Assembly: GCA_035258605.1 (NCBI GenBank)
Contig: DATFXD010000186.1
Coordinates: forward strand, 1 to 34,663
From: AWTP1-13 sp035258605
GTDB taxonomy: Bacteria > Pseudomonadota > Alphaproteobacteria > Rhizobiales > Hyphomicrobiaceae
Direction of reading: 5' to 3'
DNA length: 34,663 nt
Under the pieces are notes generated by a model that did no database searches, was not told the origin of the DNA, and worked only from the letters and a program-made list of their open reading frames with translations. Numbering within the stretch: the stretch's first letter is position 1; each line of letters opens with the position of its first letter. Below are positions 1 to 8,622 of the stretch, in pieces. The position numbers and the translations under genes were made by a program.

Positions 1-448
1 GCCGCCCTCAAGGCGATCAATGAGCATCAGAGCCCCTTTGTCTCACGTGGCGATAAATCGGGGACGCACGCCGCCGAGCTCGCGTTGTGGCAACAGGCCG
101 GTCTCGATCCGGCCGCCAGCAAACCCGCCTGGTACCGCGAGATCGGCCAGGGCATGGGCGCCGCCCTGAACACGGCCGGGGCCAAGGGGGGCCTACCTCT
201 TGTCCGACCGCGGCACCTGGATCTCCTTCAAGAACAAGGGGGATCTTGACATTGCGGTGGCCGGCGACAGCCGGCTCTTCAATCAGTATGGCGTCATCCT
301 GGTGAACCCAGCCAAACATGCCACCGTGAAGAAGGACGCGGGCCAGGCGTTCATCGATTGGCTGATTTCCGCCGACGGACAGGCAGCGATTGCCGCCTAT
401 AAGATCAACGGTCAGCAATTATTCTTTCCGAACGCCAACAAATCCTAA
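1..448 (+). pseudogene. tupA: Tungstate-type ABC transporter substrate-binding protein (TupA-like), 3' part, frameshifted
   Basis: The 5' end lies outside the window. Bases 1-~190 translate in frame 1 to the central part of a TupA/PstS-like periplasmic oxyanion-binding protein (FVSRGDKSGTHAAELALW, then WYREIGQGMGAALNTAG). The rest (SDRGTWISFKNKGDL through NQYGVILVNPAKH to the stop at 446-448) is in frame 2. The switch falls at a run of six G at 186-191. With five G the join reads AKGAYLLSDRGTW, which is what the family shows at this point. Either the gene is recently inactivated or one base was miscalled in the homopolymer; everything downstream is intact and ends normally. TupA family members bind tungstate (or molybdate) for a TupBC transporter. 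The partner genes are not in the window and would lie upstream. The family call is firm; the exact oxyanion is inferred from family resemblance. Confidence 0.85.
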
Positions 449-576
449 ACTTTGGTCCCCTCGGCATGCGCGGCTTGACGGTTGCGCTGGCCTGGCCGAC
501 GCACGCATTTGAAAATGCCGCCTCGGGCGTCTAGCCTCACGCCGCGACCCGTCGAACACGTGAAGGGGATCTGTCG

Positions 577-1731
577 ATGACCGACGCATACGCACGCGCT
601 TCGTCCGAGACGGGCGACGCGCTGCTGCTGACACCGGGTCCGCTGACGACGTCGCGCGCGGTCAAGACGGCGATGTTGCACGATTGGGGCTCCCGCGATG
701 CCGGCTTTCTGGCCATCAACCAGCAAGTCCTGCAGCAACTCCCCGACATCATCAATGCCTCGGATACGCACGTCACCGTGCCGATGCAGGGCTCGGGCAC
801 CTTCGCGGTCGAAGCCATGCTGACGAGCTTGCTGCCGCCGGCGGGCAAGCTGCTGCTGATTGTCAACGGGGCCTATGGCCAGCGCGCTCGCCGGATCTGC
901 GAGATCGCCGGCCGCCCGCATACGGTTTATGCAACCAGCGAGGATACGCCGCCCGATGTCGATGAGGTCGACCGTCTGCTGCGCGCCGATCCGAGCATCA
1001 GCCATGTCTTTGCCGTGCAGTGCGAGACCACCAGCGGCATCTTGAACCCGATCGCCGAGCTCGCCGCCGTGGTCGAGGCGTGCGGCCGCCGGCTGCTGAT
1101 CGACGCCATGAGCGCGTTCGGCGCGCTGCCGCTCGATGCCAAGCGGACCCGGTTCGATGCCGTCGCCGCCTCGTCCAACAAGTGCATCGAGGGCGTCCCG
1201 GGCTTGGGGTTTGTCATCTGCCGCGAGCCGGCGCTGGCCGCCGCCAAGGGCAATGCCACCACCTTGACGCTCGACCTCTACGACCAGTGGCAGAGCTTGC
1301 GCGCCACCGGGCAATACCGCTTCACGCCGCCGATCCACGTCATTGTCGCGTTCCATCGCGCGTTGCAGGAATTTTGGGCCGAGGGCGGCCAGGCGGGGCG
1401 CGGCGCCCGCTACGGAGAGAATTGCCGCGTGCTGGTCGAGGGTATGGCCGAACTCGGCTTCCGCCCGCTGCTGCCGGGCCCGCTGCAGGCGCCGATCATT
1501 GTCACATTCCATATGCCAAGGCATGCGAACTTCGTGTTCGACAGCTTCTATGAGAAACTGAAACAACGGGGTTACGTGATCTACCCGGGCAAGCTCACGG
1601 TCGCCGACAGTTTTCGCATCGGCTGCATCGGTAGGCTCAATGCCGCGCACATGGAGGGCGTCGTCGCCGCCGTCCGCGCGGTCATGGGTGAATTGGGCGT
1701 GACCCTGACCGGCGCATCCGCACAGCCTTGA
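577..1731 (+). CDS. phnW: 2-aminoethylphosphonate--pyruvate transaminase
   Basis: A PLP-dependent class V (fold type I) aminotransferase of 384 aa, close to the usual PhnW length. It transfers the amino group of 2-aminoethylphosphonate to pyruvate, giving phosphonoacetaldehyde and alanine, the first step of AEP breakdown in the cytoplasm. Visible signatures are the N-terminal LLLTPGPLTTSRAVK, the GSGTFAVEAML segment that helps hold the cofactor phosphate, IDAMSAFGA with the pyridine-ring Asp, and SSNKCIEGVPG with the Schiff-base lysine at K202. The ATG at 577 has an AGGGGA ribosome site 7-12 bases upstream. The stop is 6 bases before phnA, and the order phnW-phnA-phnY matches the known rhizobial PhnWAY pathway. 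The downstream neighbours (hydrolase, aldehyde dehydrogenase, AEP importer) make the substrate assignment strong. Confidence 0.96.
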   Translation: MTDAYARASSETGDALLLTPGPLTTSRAVKTAMLHDWGSRDAGFLAINQQVLQQLPDIINASDTHVTVPMQGSGTFAVEAMLTSLLPPAGKLLLIVNGAYGQRARRICEIAGRPHTVYATSEDTPPDVDEVDRLLRADPSISHVFAVQCETTSGILNPIAELAAVVEACGRRLLIDAMSAFGALPLDAKRTRFDAVAASSNKCIEGVPGLGFVICREPALAAAKGNATTLTLDLYDQWQSLRATGQYRFTPPIHVIVAFHRALQEFWAEGGQAGRGARYGENCRVLVEGMAELGFRPLLPGPLQAPIIVTFHMPRHANFVFDSFYEKLKQRGYVIYPGKLTVADSFRIGCIGRLNAAHMEGVVAAVRAVMGELGVTLTGASAQP

Positions 1732-1737
1732 GGTCAA

Positions 1738-2988
1738 ATGCACGCCAAGCCTGTCCAAGTTAGCGTCAGTTGCAACGGTCGCACCTACGCGTCGCCTGCG
1801 GCACCAACCGTCGTCATCTGCCTCGATGGCTCTGAACCCGGCTATATCGAAGAGGCGATTGCCGTCGGCCGCGCGCCGACCTTTGCCCGCTTCCTGGCCG
1901 AAGGCGCCAACCTACAGGCCGACTGCGTGATCCCGAGCTTCACCAACCCCAATAATCTTTCCATTATCACCGGGCGGCCGCCGGCCGTGCACGGGATCGC
2001 CGGCAACTTCTTCTACGACCGGGCGACGGGCTCGGAAGTGATGATGAACGATGCCAAATTTCTGCGCGCCCCGACCATCCTCAAAGCCTTCCATGACGCC
2101 GGCGCCAAGGTGGCGATGGTCACCGCCAAGGATAAGCTGCGTCTGTTGCTGTCGCATGGGCTCGCCTACGACAGCGACCGGGCCATCGCCTTTTCCGCCG
2201 AGCGTGCCGACCGCGCCCGCCGGCAAGACAACGGCATCGAGGAGGTTTTGTCGTTCGTCGGCCGGCCGCTGCCCGAGGTCTATTCGGCAGATCTATCGGA
2301 GTTCGTGTTTGCCGCCGGCGTGAGCTTGATGGCGGCACACCGTCCCGACCTCATGTATCTATCGACCACCGACTTTATCCAGCACAAGACCGCTCCCGGC
2401 ACGCCACTGGCCAACGACTTCTACGCCATGATCGACGGCTACCTGGCCAAACTCGACCAGCAAGGGGCGATCATAGTGGCCACCGCCGATCACGGCATGA
2501 ACGACAAGCACAGCCCGGACGGGGCGCCGGACGTCATCTATCTGAAGACCCTGTTTGATGCCTGGCTCGGGGTCGACCAGGCCCGCGTCATCTTGCCGAT
2601 CACCGACCCCTATGTGGCGCACCACGGCGCCCTTGGCTCGTTTGCAACCGTGCACGTTCCCGACACCGCCGACCTACCCAAGCTGCTCGACCGGCTCAAG
2701 GCGATCGAGGGCATCGATCTGGCGCTCAGCCAAAGCGAGGCCTGCCAGCGCTTCGAGCTGCCGCCTGACCGGGTTGGCGACATTGTCGTCATCTCGGCTC
2801 GGCGCAAGGTGCTCGGCACCGCGCCACAGTTGCACGACCTGTCCGGCCTCGATGAGCCGCTGCGTTCGCATGGCGGGCTCACCGAGCAGCGGGTGCCGAT
2901 GCTTTCGAACCGCCGGCTGGCGATTGCGGCGGATCGCCGGCTGCGCAATTTCGACGCCTTCGATGTTGCCTTGAATTGCCTGGCCTGA
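1738..2988 (+). CDS. phnA: Phosphonoacetate hydrolase
   Basis: Alkaline-phosphatase-superfamily metalloenzyme of 416 aa that cleaves the C-P bond of phosphonoacetate to acetate and phosphate, the last step of the PhnWAY route. The metal and nucleophile residues of the family are all present: D30 in VICLDGSEPGY, nucleophile T69 in SFTNPNN, D212 and H216 in TTDFIQH, D251 and H252 in TADHGMND, and H378 in LRSHGGL. This spacing is that of known phosphonoacetate hydrolases, not of general nucleotide pyrophosphatases. The ATG at 1738 follows a GAGGTCA ribosome site and lies 6 bases after the phnW stop, so the two are probably translationally coupled. No signal peptide, so it is cytoplasmic. Unlike C-P lyase, this enzyme is usually expressed for AEP use rather than only in phosphate starvation; no regulator is visible here. 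Confidence 0.96.
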   Translation: MHAKPVQVSVSCNGRTYASPAAPTVVICLDGSEPGYIEEAIAVGRAPTFARFLAEGANLQADCVIPSFTNPNNLSIITGRPPAVHGIAGNFFYDRATGSEVMMNDAKFLRAPTILKAFHDAGAKVAMVTAKDKLRLLLSHGLAYDSDRAIAFSAERADRARRQDNGIEEVLSFVGRPLPEVYSADLSEFVFAAGVSLMAAHRPDLMYLSTTDFIQHKTAPGTPLANDFYAMIDGYLAKLDQQGAIIVATADHGMNDKHSPDGAPDVIYLKTLFDAWLGVDQARVILPITDPYVAHHGALGSFATVHVPDTADLPKLLDRLKAIEGIDLALSQSEACQRFELPPDRVGDIVVISARRKVLGTAPQLHDLSGLDEPLRSHGGLTEQRVPMLSNRRLAIAADRRLRNFDAFDVALNCLA

Positions 2989-3015
2989 GCGCCGGTTCAA
3001 CGGGACGAGGGTTAC

Positions 3016-4479
3016 ATGCAGGAGCGCCTGAGCACGCCGAAGCTGCCAACCAAGGCGCACGAGACCATGCGCATTGCCGGCAAGCTGGTCGATGCCGACC
3101 AGCGCATCGAGGTGCGCAATCCCTATAGCGGCGACCTCGTCGGCACGGTCGCGGCAGCCAACGCGGCGCAGGTGGCCGAAGCCTTCCGCATCGGCGCCGC
3201 CTATAAGCCCAAGCTCACGCGCTACGAACGGCAAAAGATCCTGCTCAACACCGCCGCGCTTCTGGCCGAGCGACGCGAGCAGATGGCGGTCCTGATCACC
3301 ATGGAGTCGGGGCTGTGCCTCAAGGATTCGCGCTACGAAGTCGGGCGCGCCTGCGACGTCTACAACTTGGCCGGCCAACTGGCGATCCGCGACGACAGTG
3401 AGGTGTTTTCCTGCGATATCACGCCCCATGGCAAGGCCCGACGCATCTATACCTCGCGCGAGCCGGTCAGGGGCTGCATCGCCGCCATCACCCCGTTCAA
3501 TCATCCCCTCAACATGATCAGCCATAAGATCGCGCCAGCGATCGCCACCAACAATCGGGTCGTCGCCAAGCCGACCGAGTTGACGCCGCTCACCGCCTTG
3601 GCGCTGGCCGATGTGCTCTATGAGGCCGGCTTGCCGCCCGAGATGCTGTCGATCGTCACCGGCAATCCGCAGACGATGGGCGAAGCCATGATCACCGACC
3701 CCAACGCCGACATCGTCACCTTCACCGGAAGCGTCAGGGTCGGCAAGCTGATCGCCGACAAGGCCGGCTACAAGCGCCTCATTCTCGAACTCGGGGGCAA
3801 CGATCCGCTGATCGTGATGGAAGATGCCGACCTCGACGCGGCCGCCGAGCTCGCCGTTGCCGGCGCCACCAAAAACTCCGGGCAACGCTGCACCGCCATC
3901 AAGCGCATTCTGGTGGTGGAGGCGGTCGCCGACGGCTTCGCCGAGCGCGTCGTTGCCAAGGCGCGCAAGCTCATCTGCGGCGACCCGCTCGATCCCAACA
4001 CCGACATCGGTACCGTGATCCACGAGCGCGCCGCGCGCGCATTCGAAGCCCGCGTCAATGACGCCGTTGCCAGCGGCGCCCGCCTGCTGCTCGGCAACGA
4101 CCGCGCTGGTGCACTCTACCCGGCAACCGTCGTCGACCACGTGCCGCTCGGCGCGGCCTTGGTGCGTGAGGAGACGTTCGGTCCGGTGATCCCCATCATT
4201 CGCTGTCCGAACGACATCGGGGCGGTGATCCGCATCGCCAACGACACGCCATACGGACTGTCATCGGGGGTGTGTACCAATCGGCTCGACTACATCACGC
4301 GCTGCATCAGCGAGTTGGAGGTGGGTACCGTCAATGTCTGGGAGGTGCCGGGTTACCGCATCGAGATGAGCCCGTTCGGCGGCATCAAGGATTCGGGCCT
4401 CGGCTACAAGGAGGGCGTGTGGGAAGCCATCAAAAGCTACACCAACGTCAAGACCTATTCGCTACCCTGGCCGCACTGA
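3016..4479 (+). CDS. phnY: Phosphonoacetaldehyde dehydrogenase (aldehyde dehydrogenase family)
   Basis: NAD(P)-dependent aldehyde dehydrogenase, 487 aa, with the superfamily landmarks in order: ITPFNHPLN (cofactor loop), AKPTELTPLTA, FTGSVRVGK, general base E258 in LELGGNDP, nucleophile C292 in NSGQRCTAIKR, and EETFGPVIP. By family and position it oxidises phosphonoacetaldehyde (from PhnW) to phosphonoacetate (for PhnA). The sequence alone shows only the ALDH fold; the substrate rests on the surrounding phn genes. The start at 3016 is chosen because GACGAGG precedes it. An internal ATG at 3067 (MRIAGKL) would also give a complete ALDH domain but has a poorer ribosome site. The gap to phnA is 27 bases and to the binding-protein gene 33 bases, consistent with one operon. 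Confidence 0.93.
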   Translation: MQERLSTPKLPTKAHETMRIAGKLVDADQRIEVRNPYSGDLVGTVAAANAAQVAEAFRIGAAYKPKLTRYERQKILLNTAALLAERREQMAVLITMESGLCLKDSRYEVGRACDVYNLAGQLAIRDDSEVFSCDITPHGKARRIYTSREPVRGCIAAITPFNHPLNMISHKIAPAIATNNRVVAKPTELTPLTALALADVLYEAGLPPEMLSIVTGNPQTMGEAMITDPNADIVTFTGSVRVGKLIADKAGYKRLILELGGNDPLIVMEDADLDAAAELAVAGATKNSGQRCTAIKRILVVEAVADGFAERVVAKARKLICGDPLDPNTDIGTVIHERAARAFEARVNDAVASGARLLLGNDRAGALYPATVVDHVPLGAALVREETFGPVIPIIRCPNDIGAVIRIANDTPYGLSSGVCTNRLDYITRCISELEVGTVNVWEVPGYRIEMSPFGGIKDSGLGYKEGVWEAIKSYTNVKTYSLPWPH

Positions 4480-4512
4480 CGGCGCGGGGGGTCAACAGGG
4501 GAGGATCGTTCG

Positions 4513-5538
4513 ATGTTTGCCAAGCTTTTGCGGGTGATGGGGCTGACCGCCTTGATGGCGGTTCAGTTCGCCGCGCCAACCTTAGCGCAGAAAACCAAGC
4601 TCACCGTCTACACGGCGCTGGAAAATGATCAGTTGGCGCCGTTCAAGGCGGAGATCGAGAAGGCGGTGCCAGCCGTCGACGTCGAGTGGGTGCGCGATTC
4701 CACCGGCATCATTACCGCGCGTTTCCTGGCCGAGAAGGACAATCCAAAGGCCGACATGGTCATGGGTTTGGCCGCCTCCAGTCTGTTGGCGTTCAAGAAG
4801 GCGGGGCTATTGGAAGCCTACCAGCCCAAGGGCGTCGAGGCTCTGCGCCCAGCCTTTCACTCGACCGACGGCAGCTGGACCGCGCATGATGCCTTTGTCG
4901 GCATCGTCTGCTTCAACACCGCGGAAGCGCAGAAGTTGGGCATACCCGCGCCCAAATCCTGGAAGGATCTGACCGACAGCAAATATAAGGACAAGCTGGT
5001 GATGCCACATCCGGCATCCTCGGGCACGGGCTATCTGACGGTCGCCGCCTGGCTGCAACTCATGGGCGAGGCCGACGCCTGGGCGTTCATGGATGCCCTG
5101 CATCAGAACATGGCCGTCTATACGCATTCGGGCAGCGCCCCGTGTGTGCAGGCGGCCAAGGGCGAGCGGGTGGCCGGTATCGCGCTTGACATGCGCGGGG
5201 CGCGAGAAAAAACCGCGGGCGCGCCATTGGAGGTCATCGCTCCCGTCGAGGGCATCGGCTGGGATATGGAGGCCTACGCCATCGTCAAAGGCACTAAGAA
5301 GCTCGAGCTCGCCAAGCAGGTTGCCGATTGGGCGGCGAGCAAGGCGGCCAACGAGCTCTATTCAAAATACTATGCCATCGTCGCCCACCCGGATGTGAAG
5401 AATATCCCGAAGAACTATCCAGCCGAAGCCGAGGCGCGGATGGCCAAGATCGACTTTCAAAAGATGGCCGATGACCGCGAGCGGGTGCTGGCGGAGTGGT
5501 CGAAGCGCTACGAAGCCAAGGCGGCGCCAAAAAACTAA
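4513..5538 (+). CDS. phnS2: 2-aminoethylphosphonate ABC transporter, periplasmic binding protein
   Basis: An exported solute-binding protein of 341 aa of the iron(III)/phosphonate type (type II binding-protein fold). It has a Sec signal peptide (about residues 1-25, ending LAQ) and a mature start KTKLTVYTALENDQL. The C-terminal half carries IGWDMEAYAIVKGTKK and SKYYAIVAHPDVKN, characteristic of the AEP-binding subfamily found beside fused permeases. It should capture AEP in the periplasm and deliver it to the permease at 6721-8415. Start: ATG 4513 behind a strong GGGGAGGA ribosome site. It is separated by only 31 bases from the ATPase gene. Position directly after phnW-A-Y supports AEP as ligand; another aminophosphonate cannot be excluded. 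Confidence 0.92.
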   Translation: MFAKLLRVMGLTALMAVQFAAPTLAQKTKLTVYTALENDQLAPFKAEIEKAVPAVDVEWVRDSTGIITARFLAEKDNPKADMVMGLAASSLLAFKKAGLLEAYQPKGVEALRPAFHSTDGSWTAHDAFVGIVCFNTAEAQKLGIPAPKSWKDLTDSKYKDKLVMPHPASSGTGYLTVAAWLQLMGEADAWAFMDALHQNMAVYTHSGSAPCVQAAKGERVAGIALDMRGAREKTAGAPLEVIAPVEGIGWDMEAYAIVKGTKKLELAKQVADWAASKAANELYSKYYAIVAHPDVKNIPKNYPAEAEARMAKIDFQKMADDRERVLAEWSKRYEAKAAPKN

Positions 5539-5569
5539 ACTAACAGTTGAGCTGCCGAGGGTGATGTCC

Positions 5570-6724
5570 ATGGTCGAAACCATTGACCGCACCGCCGCCG
5601 ATCAACCGCGCGCGCAACAGGTCGCGCCGGCCGCGGCCGCGCCGCATCTGACGGTGGCGGGCATCAGCAAGCGCTTTGGCGGCTTTAGTGCGCTCGAGGA
5701 TGTGTCGCTGTCGGTCGAGACCGGCCGGCTCGTCTGCTTCCTCGGGCCCTCGGGCTGCGGCAAGACCACGCTGTTGCGCGTGATCGCCGGCTTGGAGGTG
5801 CAGGATCAAGGCCGCATTACCATCGCCGGCCGCGACGTCACCAAGCTGCCGCCGGCGCAGCGCGATTTCGGCATCGTGTTCCAGTCCTATGCCCTGTTTC
5901 CCAATCTGACGGTGGCGCAAAATGTCGGCTACGGGCTCGTCAACCAGCGCCGCGCTCGGGCCGAGGTCAAGACCCGCGTCGGCGACATGCTGGCGCTGGT
6001 CGGCTTAAGCGAGCACGCCCAGAAATTCCCGGTACAGCTTTCCGGCGGCCAGCAGCAGCGGGTGGCGCTGGCGCGGGCGCTGGCGACCTCGCCATCGCTG
6101 TTGCTGCTGGACGAACCACTGTCCGCGCTCGACGCGCGGGTGCGGGTGCACCTACGCGACGAAATTAAGGCGCTGCAGCGCCGGCTGCAGGTCACAACCG
6201 TGATGGTCACGCACGATCAAGAGGAGGCGCTGGCGGTGGCCGACCAGATCGTGGTGATGAACCGCGGCCGCGTCGAGCAAATCGGGTCCCCGACCGAGGT
6301 CTACGGCCGCCCGGCCACGGCCTTCGTCGCCAACTTCGTCGGCGAGATGAATTTGCTCGAGGCAATCGTGGTGGCGCCGGACGAGGTCAAGGTCGGGGCG
6401 CTTAGGTTGGCCTGCCAGGGCTTGCAGCAGCGTGCACCCGGCACCGCGGTGCGGCTCGGGCTCAGGCCCGAGGAGGTGCGCATCCGCGCTGTCGCGCCCG
6501 GCGCCGCCAACGCCATTGCCGTCAGCGTGGCCAAATTCGACTTTCTCGGCGCCTTCTGGCGCGCGACCCTGCGGCCGGTTGCCGAGCCAAGCCTGGCGCT
6601 GATCGCCGACTTCTCCGTCAACGCCATGCGGGACCTCGATATCCGCCGCGATCAGACCCTGACGGTGGCTCTGCCGCCGGAGCTGCTGCGCGTGTTCGAA
6701 GGCGATCGCAGGATGCCGGCATGA
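5570..6724 (+). CDS. phnT2: 2-aminoethylphosphonate ABC transporter, ATP-binding protein
   Basis: An ABC ATPase of about 384 aa with Walker A GPSGCGKTT (residues ~59-67), Q-loop FQSYALFPNLTV, signature LSGGQQQRVALARAL (from ~157), Walker B LLLLDEP (D181, E182) and switch histidine in MVTHDQEEA. The C-terminal ~110 residues form the TOBE-like regulatory domain of the MalK/PotA/FbpC group. It powers AEP import with the neighbouring binding protein and permease. The frame is open further upstream into the binding-protein gene, but GAGG at 5557-5560 sits 9 bases before ATG 5570; ATG 5564 in the same frame is possible but only 3 bases from it. The stop overlaps the permease start (ATGA, 6721-6724), indicating translational coupling. 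Confidence 0.93.
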   Translation: MVETIDRTAADQPRAQQVAPAAAAPHLTVAGISKRFGGFSALEDVSLSVETGRLVCFLGPSGCGKTTLLRVIAGLEVQDQGRITIAGRDVTKLPPAQRDFGIVFQSYALFPNLTVAQNVGYGLVNQRRARAEVKTRVGDMLALVGLSEHAQKFPVQLSGGQQQRVALARALATSPSLLLLDEPLSALDARVRVHLRDEIKALQRRLQVTTVMVTHDQEEALAVADQIVVMNRGRVEQIGSPTEVYGRPATAFVANFVGEMNLLEAIVVAPDEVKVGALRLACQGLQQRAPGTAVRLGLRPEEVRIRAVAPGAANAIAVSVAKFDFLGAFWRATLRPVAEPSLALIADFSVNAMRDLDIRRDQTLTVALPPELLRVFEGDRRMPA

Positions 6725-8415
6725 CGGTGGTCGCCGCCCTCCCAAGCGCACCGCGTCGACGGCTGGGCGATGAGCTGTTGATGCGCGCTGCGGTCGCGGT
6801 GCTGGTCGTCCTGCTCGTGACCTTCATCGCCTTGCCATTGGCGACCTTGCTCGCAAAGAGCTTTCAGGATGCGAGCGGGCGGTTTGTTGCCGTGGCCAAC
6901 TATGGCCGCTACTTCGCGACCCCGGCGCTGGTGCAATCGTTGTGGAACAGCCTGGCCGTGGCGCTGCTGGCAACCGGCATCGTGGTGCCGCTGGCCTTCG
7001 TCTACGCCTACGGCCTCACCCGCACCCTGATGCCGGCCAAGACCCTGTTTGTGGCGCTGGCACTGCTGCCGCTGTTCGCGCCATCGCTGCTGCCGGCGAT
7101 CTCGCTGATCTACATCTTTGGCAACCAGGGGTTTCTGAAGAGCTTATTGTTCGGCGCCAGCATCTATGGCCCGCTTGGCATCGTCATGGCACAGGTGTTT
7201 TACTGTTTTCCCCACGCCTTGATGATCCTGATCACCGCCTTTTCGCTGGCCGATGGCCGCCTCTATGAAGCGGCCGCGGCCATGGGCACGGGACGCTGGC
7301 GCGTGTTTTGGACCGTGACCTTGCCGGGCGTGCGCTACGGCTTGATCTCGGCGCTGTTCGTCGTGTTCACGCTCGTGATCACCGATTTCGGCATCGCCAA
7401 GGTGATCGGCGGGCAGTTCAACGTGCTGGCGACCGACGCCTATAAACAAGTGGTTGGGCAACAGAATTTCGAGATGGGGGCGGTCGTCGGCTTCATTCTG
7501 CTGCTGCCGGCGATGGTGGCCTTCGGCCTCGATCGAGGCGTGCAGCGTCGGCAAGTGGCGCTGCTCTCCGCCCGCGCCGTGCCCTTTGAGCCCGCCCGCA
7601 ACCCTGTCCAGGATTGGGGGATGGCGGCCTATAGCCTGGTCACCGGCGGCCTGATTGCCGCGGTGTTGGCCGTCGCCGTGTGGGGGTCGTTCGTCACCTA
7701 TTGGCCCTACAACCTTTCCCTCACTCTCAACAACTACGACTTTGAGAACTTTGAGCCTAATGCCGCCGGGCCCTACTTCGTCTCGATCACCATGGCAGCA
7801 CTGGCGGCAACGGCCGGGACCGCCATCATCTTCACCGGCGCCTATTTGATCGAAAAGGGACGCGGCTCGCGGCTCTTGCGCGCCAGCGCCCAGCTTTTGG
7901 CCATGCTGCCGATGGCGGTGCCCGGCCTCGTTCTGGGGCTCAGCTACGTGTTCTTTTTCAACGCCCCTTGGAACCCGCTCGGCGTCCTCTATGGCAGCAT
8001 CGCGCTGCTGGCCATCAATTCGATCGCGCACTTCTATACCACCGCCCACGTCACCGCCAGTACGGCGCTGAAGCAGATCGACGGCGAGTTTGAGGCGGTG
8101 TCGGCATCCCTCAAAGTGCCGTTTTACAAGACCTTCGCCCGCGTCACGGTCCCGATCTGCATGCCCGCCATCCTCGACGTTGCCGTCTACCTGTTCGTCA
8201 ATGCGCTGACCACCGTCTCGGCCGTGATCTTTCTCTATGGTGCCTCGAGCAAGCCGGCCGCGATCTCGATCGTGCACATGGACGAGGCGGGCGCCACCGC
8301 GGCCGCGGCGGCGATGGCGACCCTCATCGTCATCACCGCGCTGACCGTGAAGCTGCTGCAGCTGTTGGCCGGGCGCACGCTTTTTGCCAAGCTGCAGGTG
8401 TGGCGCAAGCGCTAG
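6721..8415 (+). CDS. phnU2: 2-aminoethylphosphonate ABC transporter, fused double permease
   Basis: Integral membrane protein of 564 aa with two homologous permease halves in one chain, about twelve transmembrane segments in all. Each half has an EAA loop that would contact the ATPase: EAAAAMGTGRWRVFWTVTLP from E183 and EAVSASLKVPFYKTFARVTVP from E458. This single-chain layout is typical of FbpB-type permeases and of the AEP transporter subfamily found with PhnW. The ATG overlaps the ATPase stop codon by 4 bases. It is the last gene of the phn unit; the next gene begins 207 bases on, after two strong inverted repeats. AEP as substrate is inferred from the operon. Confidence 0.93.
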   Translation: MTVVAALPSAPRRRLGDELLMRAAVAVLVVLLVTFIALPLATLLAKSFQDASGRFVAVANYGRYFATPALVQSLWNSLAVALLATGIVVPLAFVYAYGLTRTLMPAKTLFVALALLPLFAPSLLPAISLIYIFGNQGFLKSLLFGASIYGPLGIVMAQVFYCFPHALMILITAFSLADGRLYEAAAAMGTGRWRVFWTVTLPGVRYGLISALFVVFTLVITDFGIAKVIGGQFNVLATDAYKQVVGQQNFEMGAVVGFILLLPAMVAFGLDRGVQRRQVALLSARAVPFEPARNPVQDWGMAAYSLVTGGLIAAVLAVAVWGSFVTYWPYNLSLTLNNYDFENFEPNAAGPYFVSITMAALAATAGTAIIFTGAYLIEKGRGSRLLRASAQLLAMLPMAVPGLVLGLSYVFFFNAPWNPLGVLYGSIALLAINSIAHFYTTAHVTASTALKQIDGEFEAVSASLKVPFYKTFARVTVPICMPAILDVAVYLFVNALTTVSAVIFLYGASSKPAAISIVHMDEAGATAAAAAMATLIVITALTVKLLQLLAGRTLFAKLQVWRKR

Positions 8416-8523
8416 CCGCCAAGGCTGGCGCCGTCGACGGACCGCGGCGGCAAGCGTGCATCAAGACACCTGCGCCGCCGGGAATGCCGATCTCCCCAGA
8501 CCCATGTTCCCCGTCCAGCCCGT

Positions 8524-8537
8524 CACAGCCGGCTGTG
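8524..8537. promoter_or_regulatory. Perfect 14-bp palindrome upstream of the TPR-CHAT gene
   Basis: CACAGCCGGCTGTG reads identically on both strands. It lies 108 bases after the phn operon stop and 85 bases before the TPR-CHAT start. Its size and twofold symmetry suit a dimeric repressor operator. No regulator gene is nearby, so the function is open. Confidence 0.35.
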
Positions 8538-8543
8538 GGCCGC

Positions 8544-8569
8544 GGCGGGGCGCCCGTCATCGCCCCGCC
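8544..8569. terminator. Nine-bp GC hairpin between the phn operon and the TPR-CHAT gene
   Basis: GGCGGGGCG (8544-8552) pairs perfectly with CGCCCCGCC (8561-8569) around an 8-base loop. There is no T-run after it, so it would be an atypical terminator for the phn operon, or a leader structure of the next gene. It sits 6 bases after the palindrome at 8524-8537. Confidence 0.35.
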
Positions 8570-8622
8570 ACTTCGCTATCCCATCCTCATCAAGGTGTGG
8601 GCTCGACGGGAGGGAGGGCAAG

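Noticed and set aside
475..503. TTGACG at 475-480 as a -35 box for the phn operon
   Set aside because: No acceptable -10 box follows at 16-18 bases.
2674..4140. Long - strand open frame (488 codons) opposite phnA and phnY
   Set aside because: It runs antisense to two well-recognised genes and its translation is Gly/Asp/Arg/Val-rich without motifs. Such frames are normal opposite GC-rich genes.
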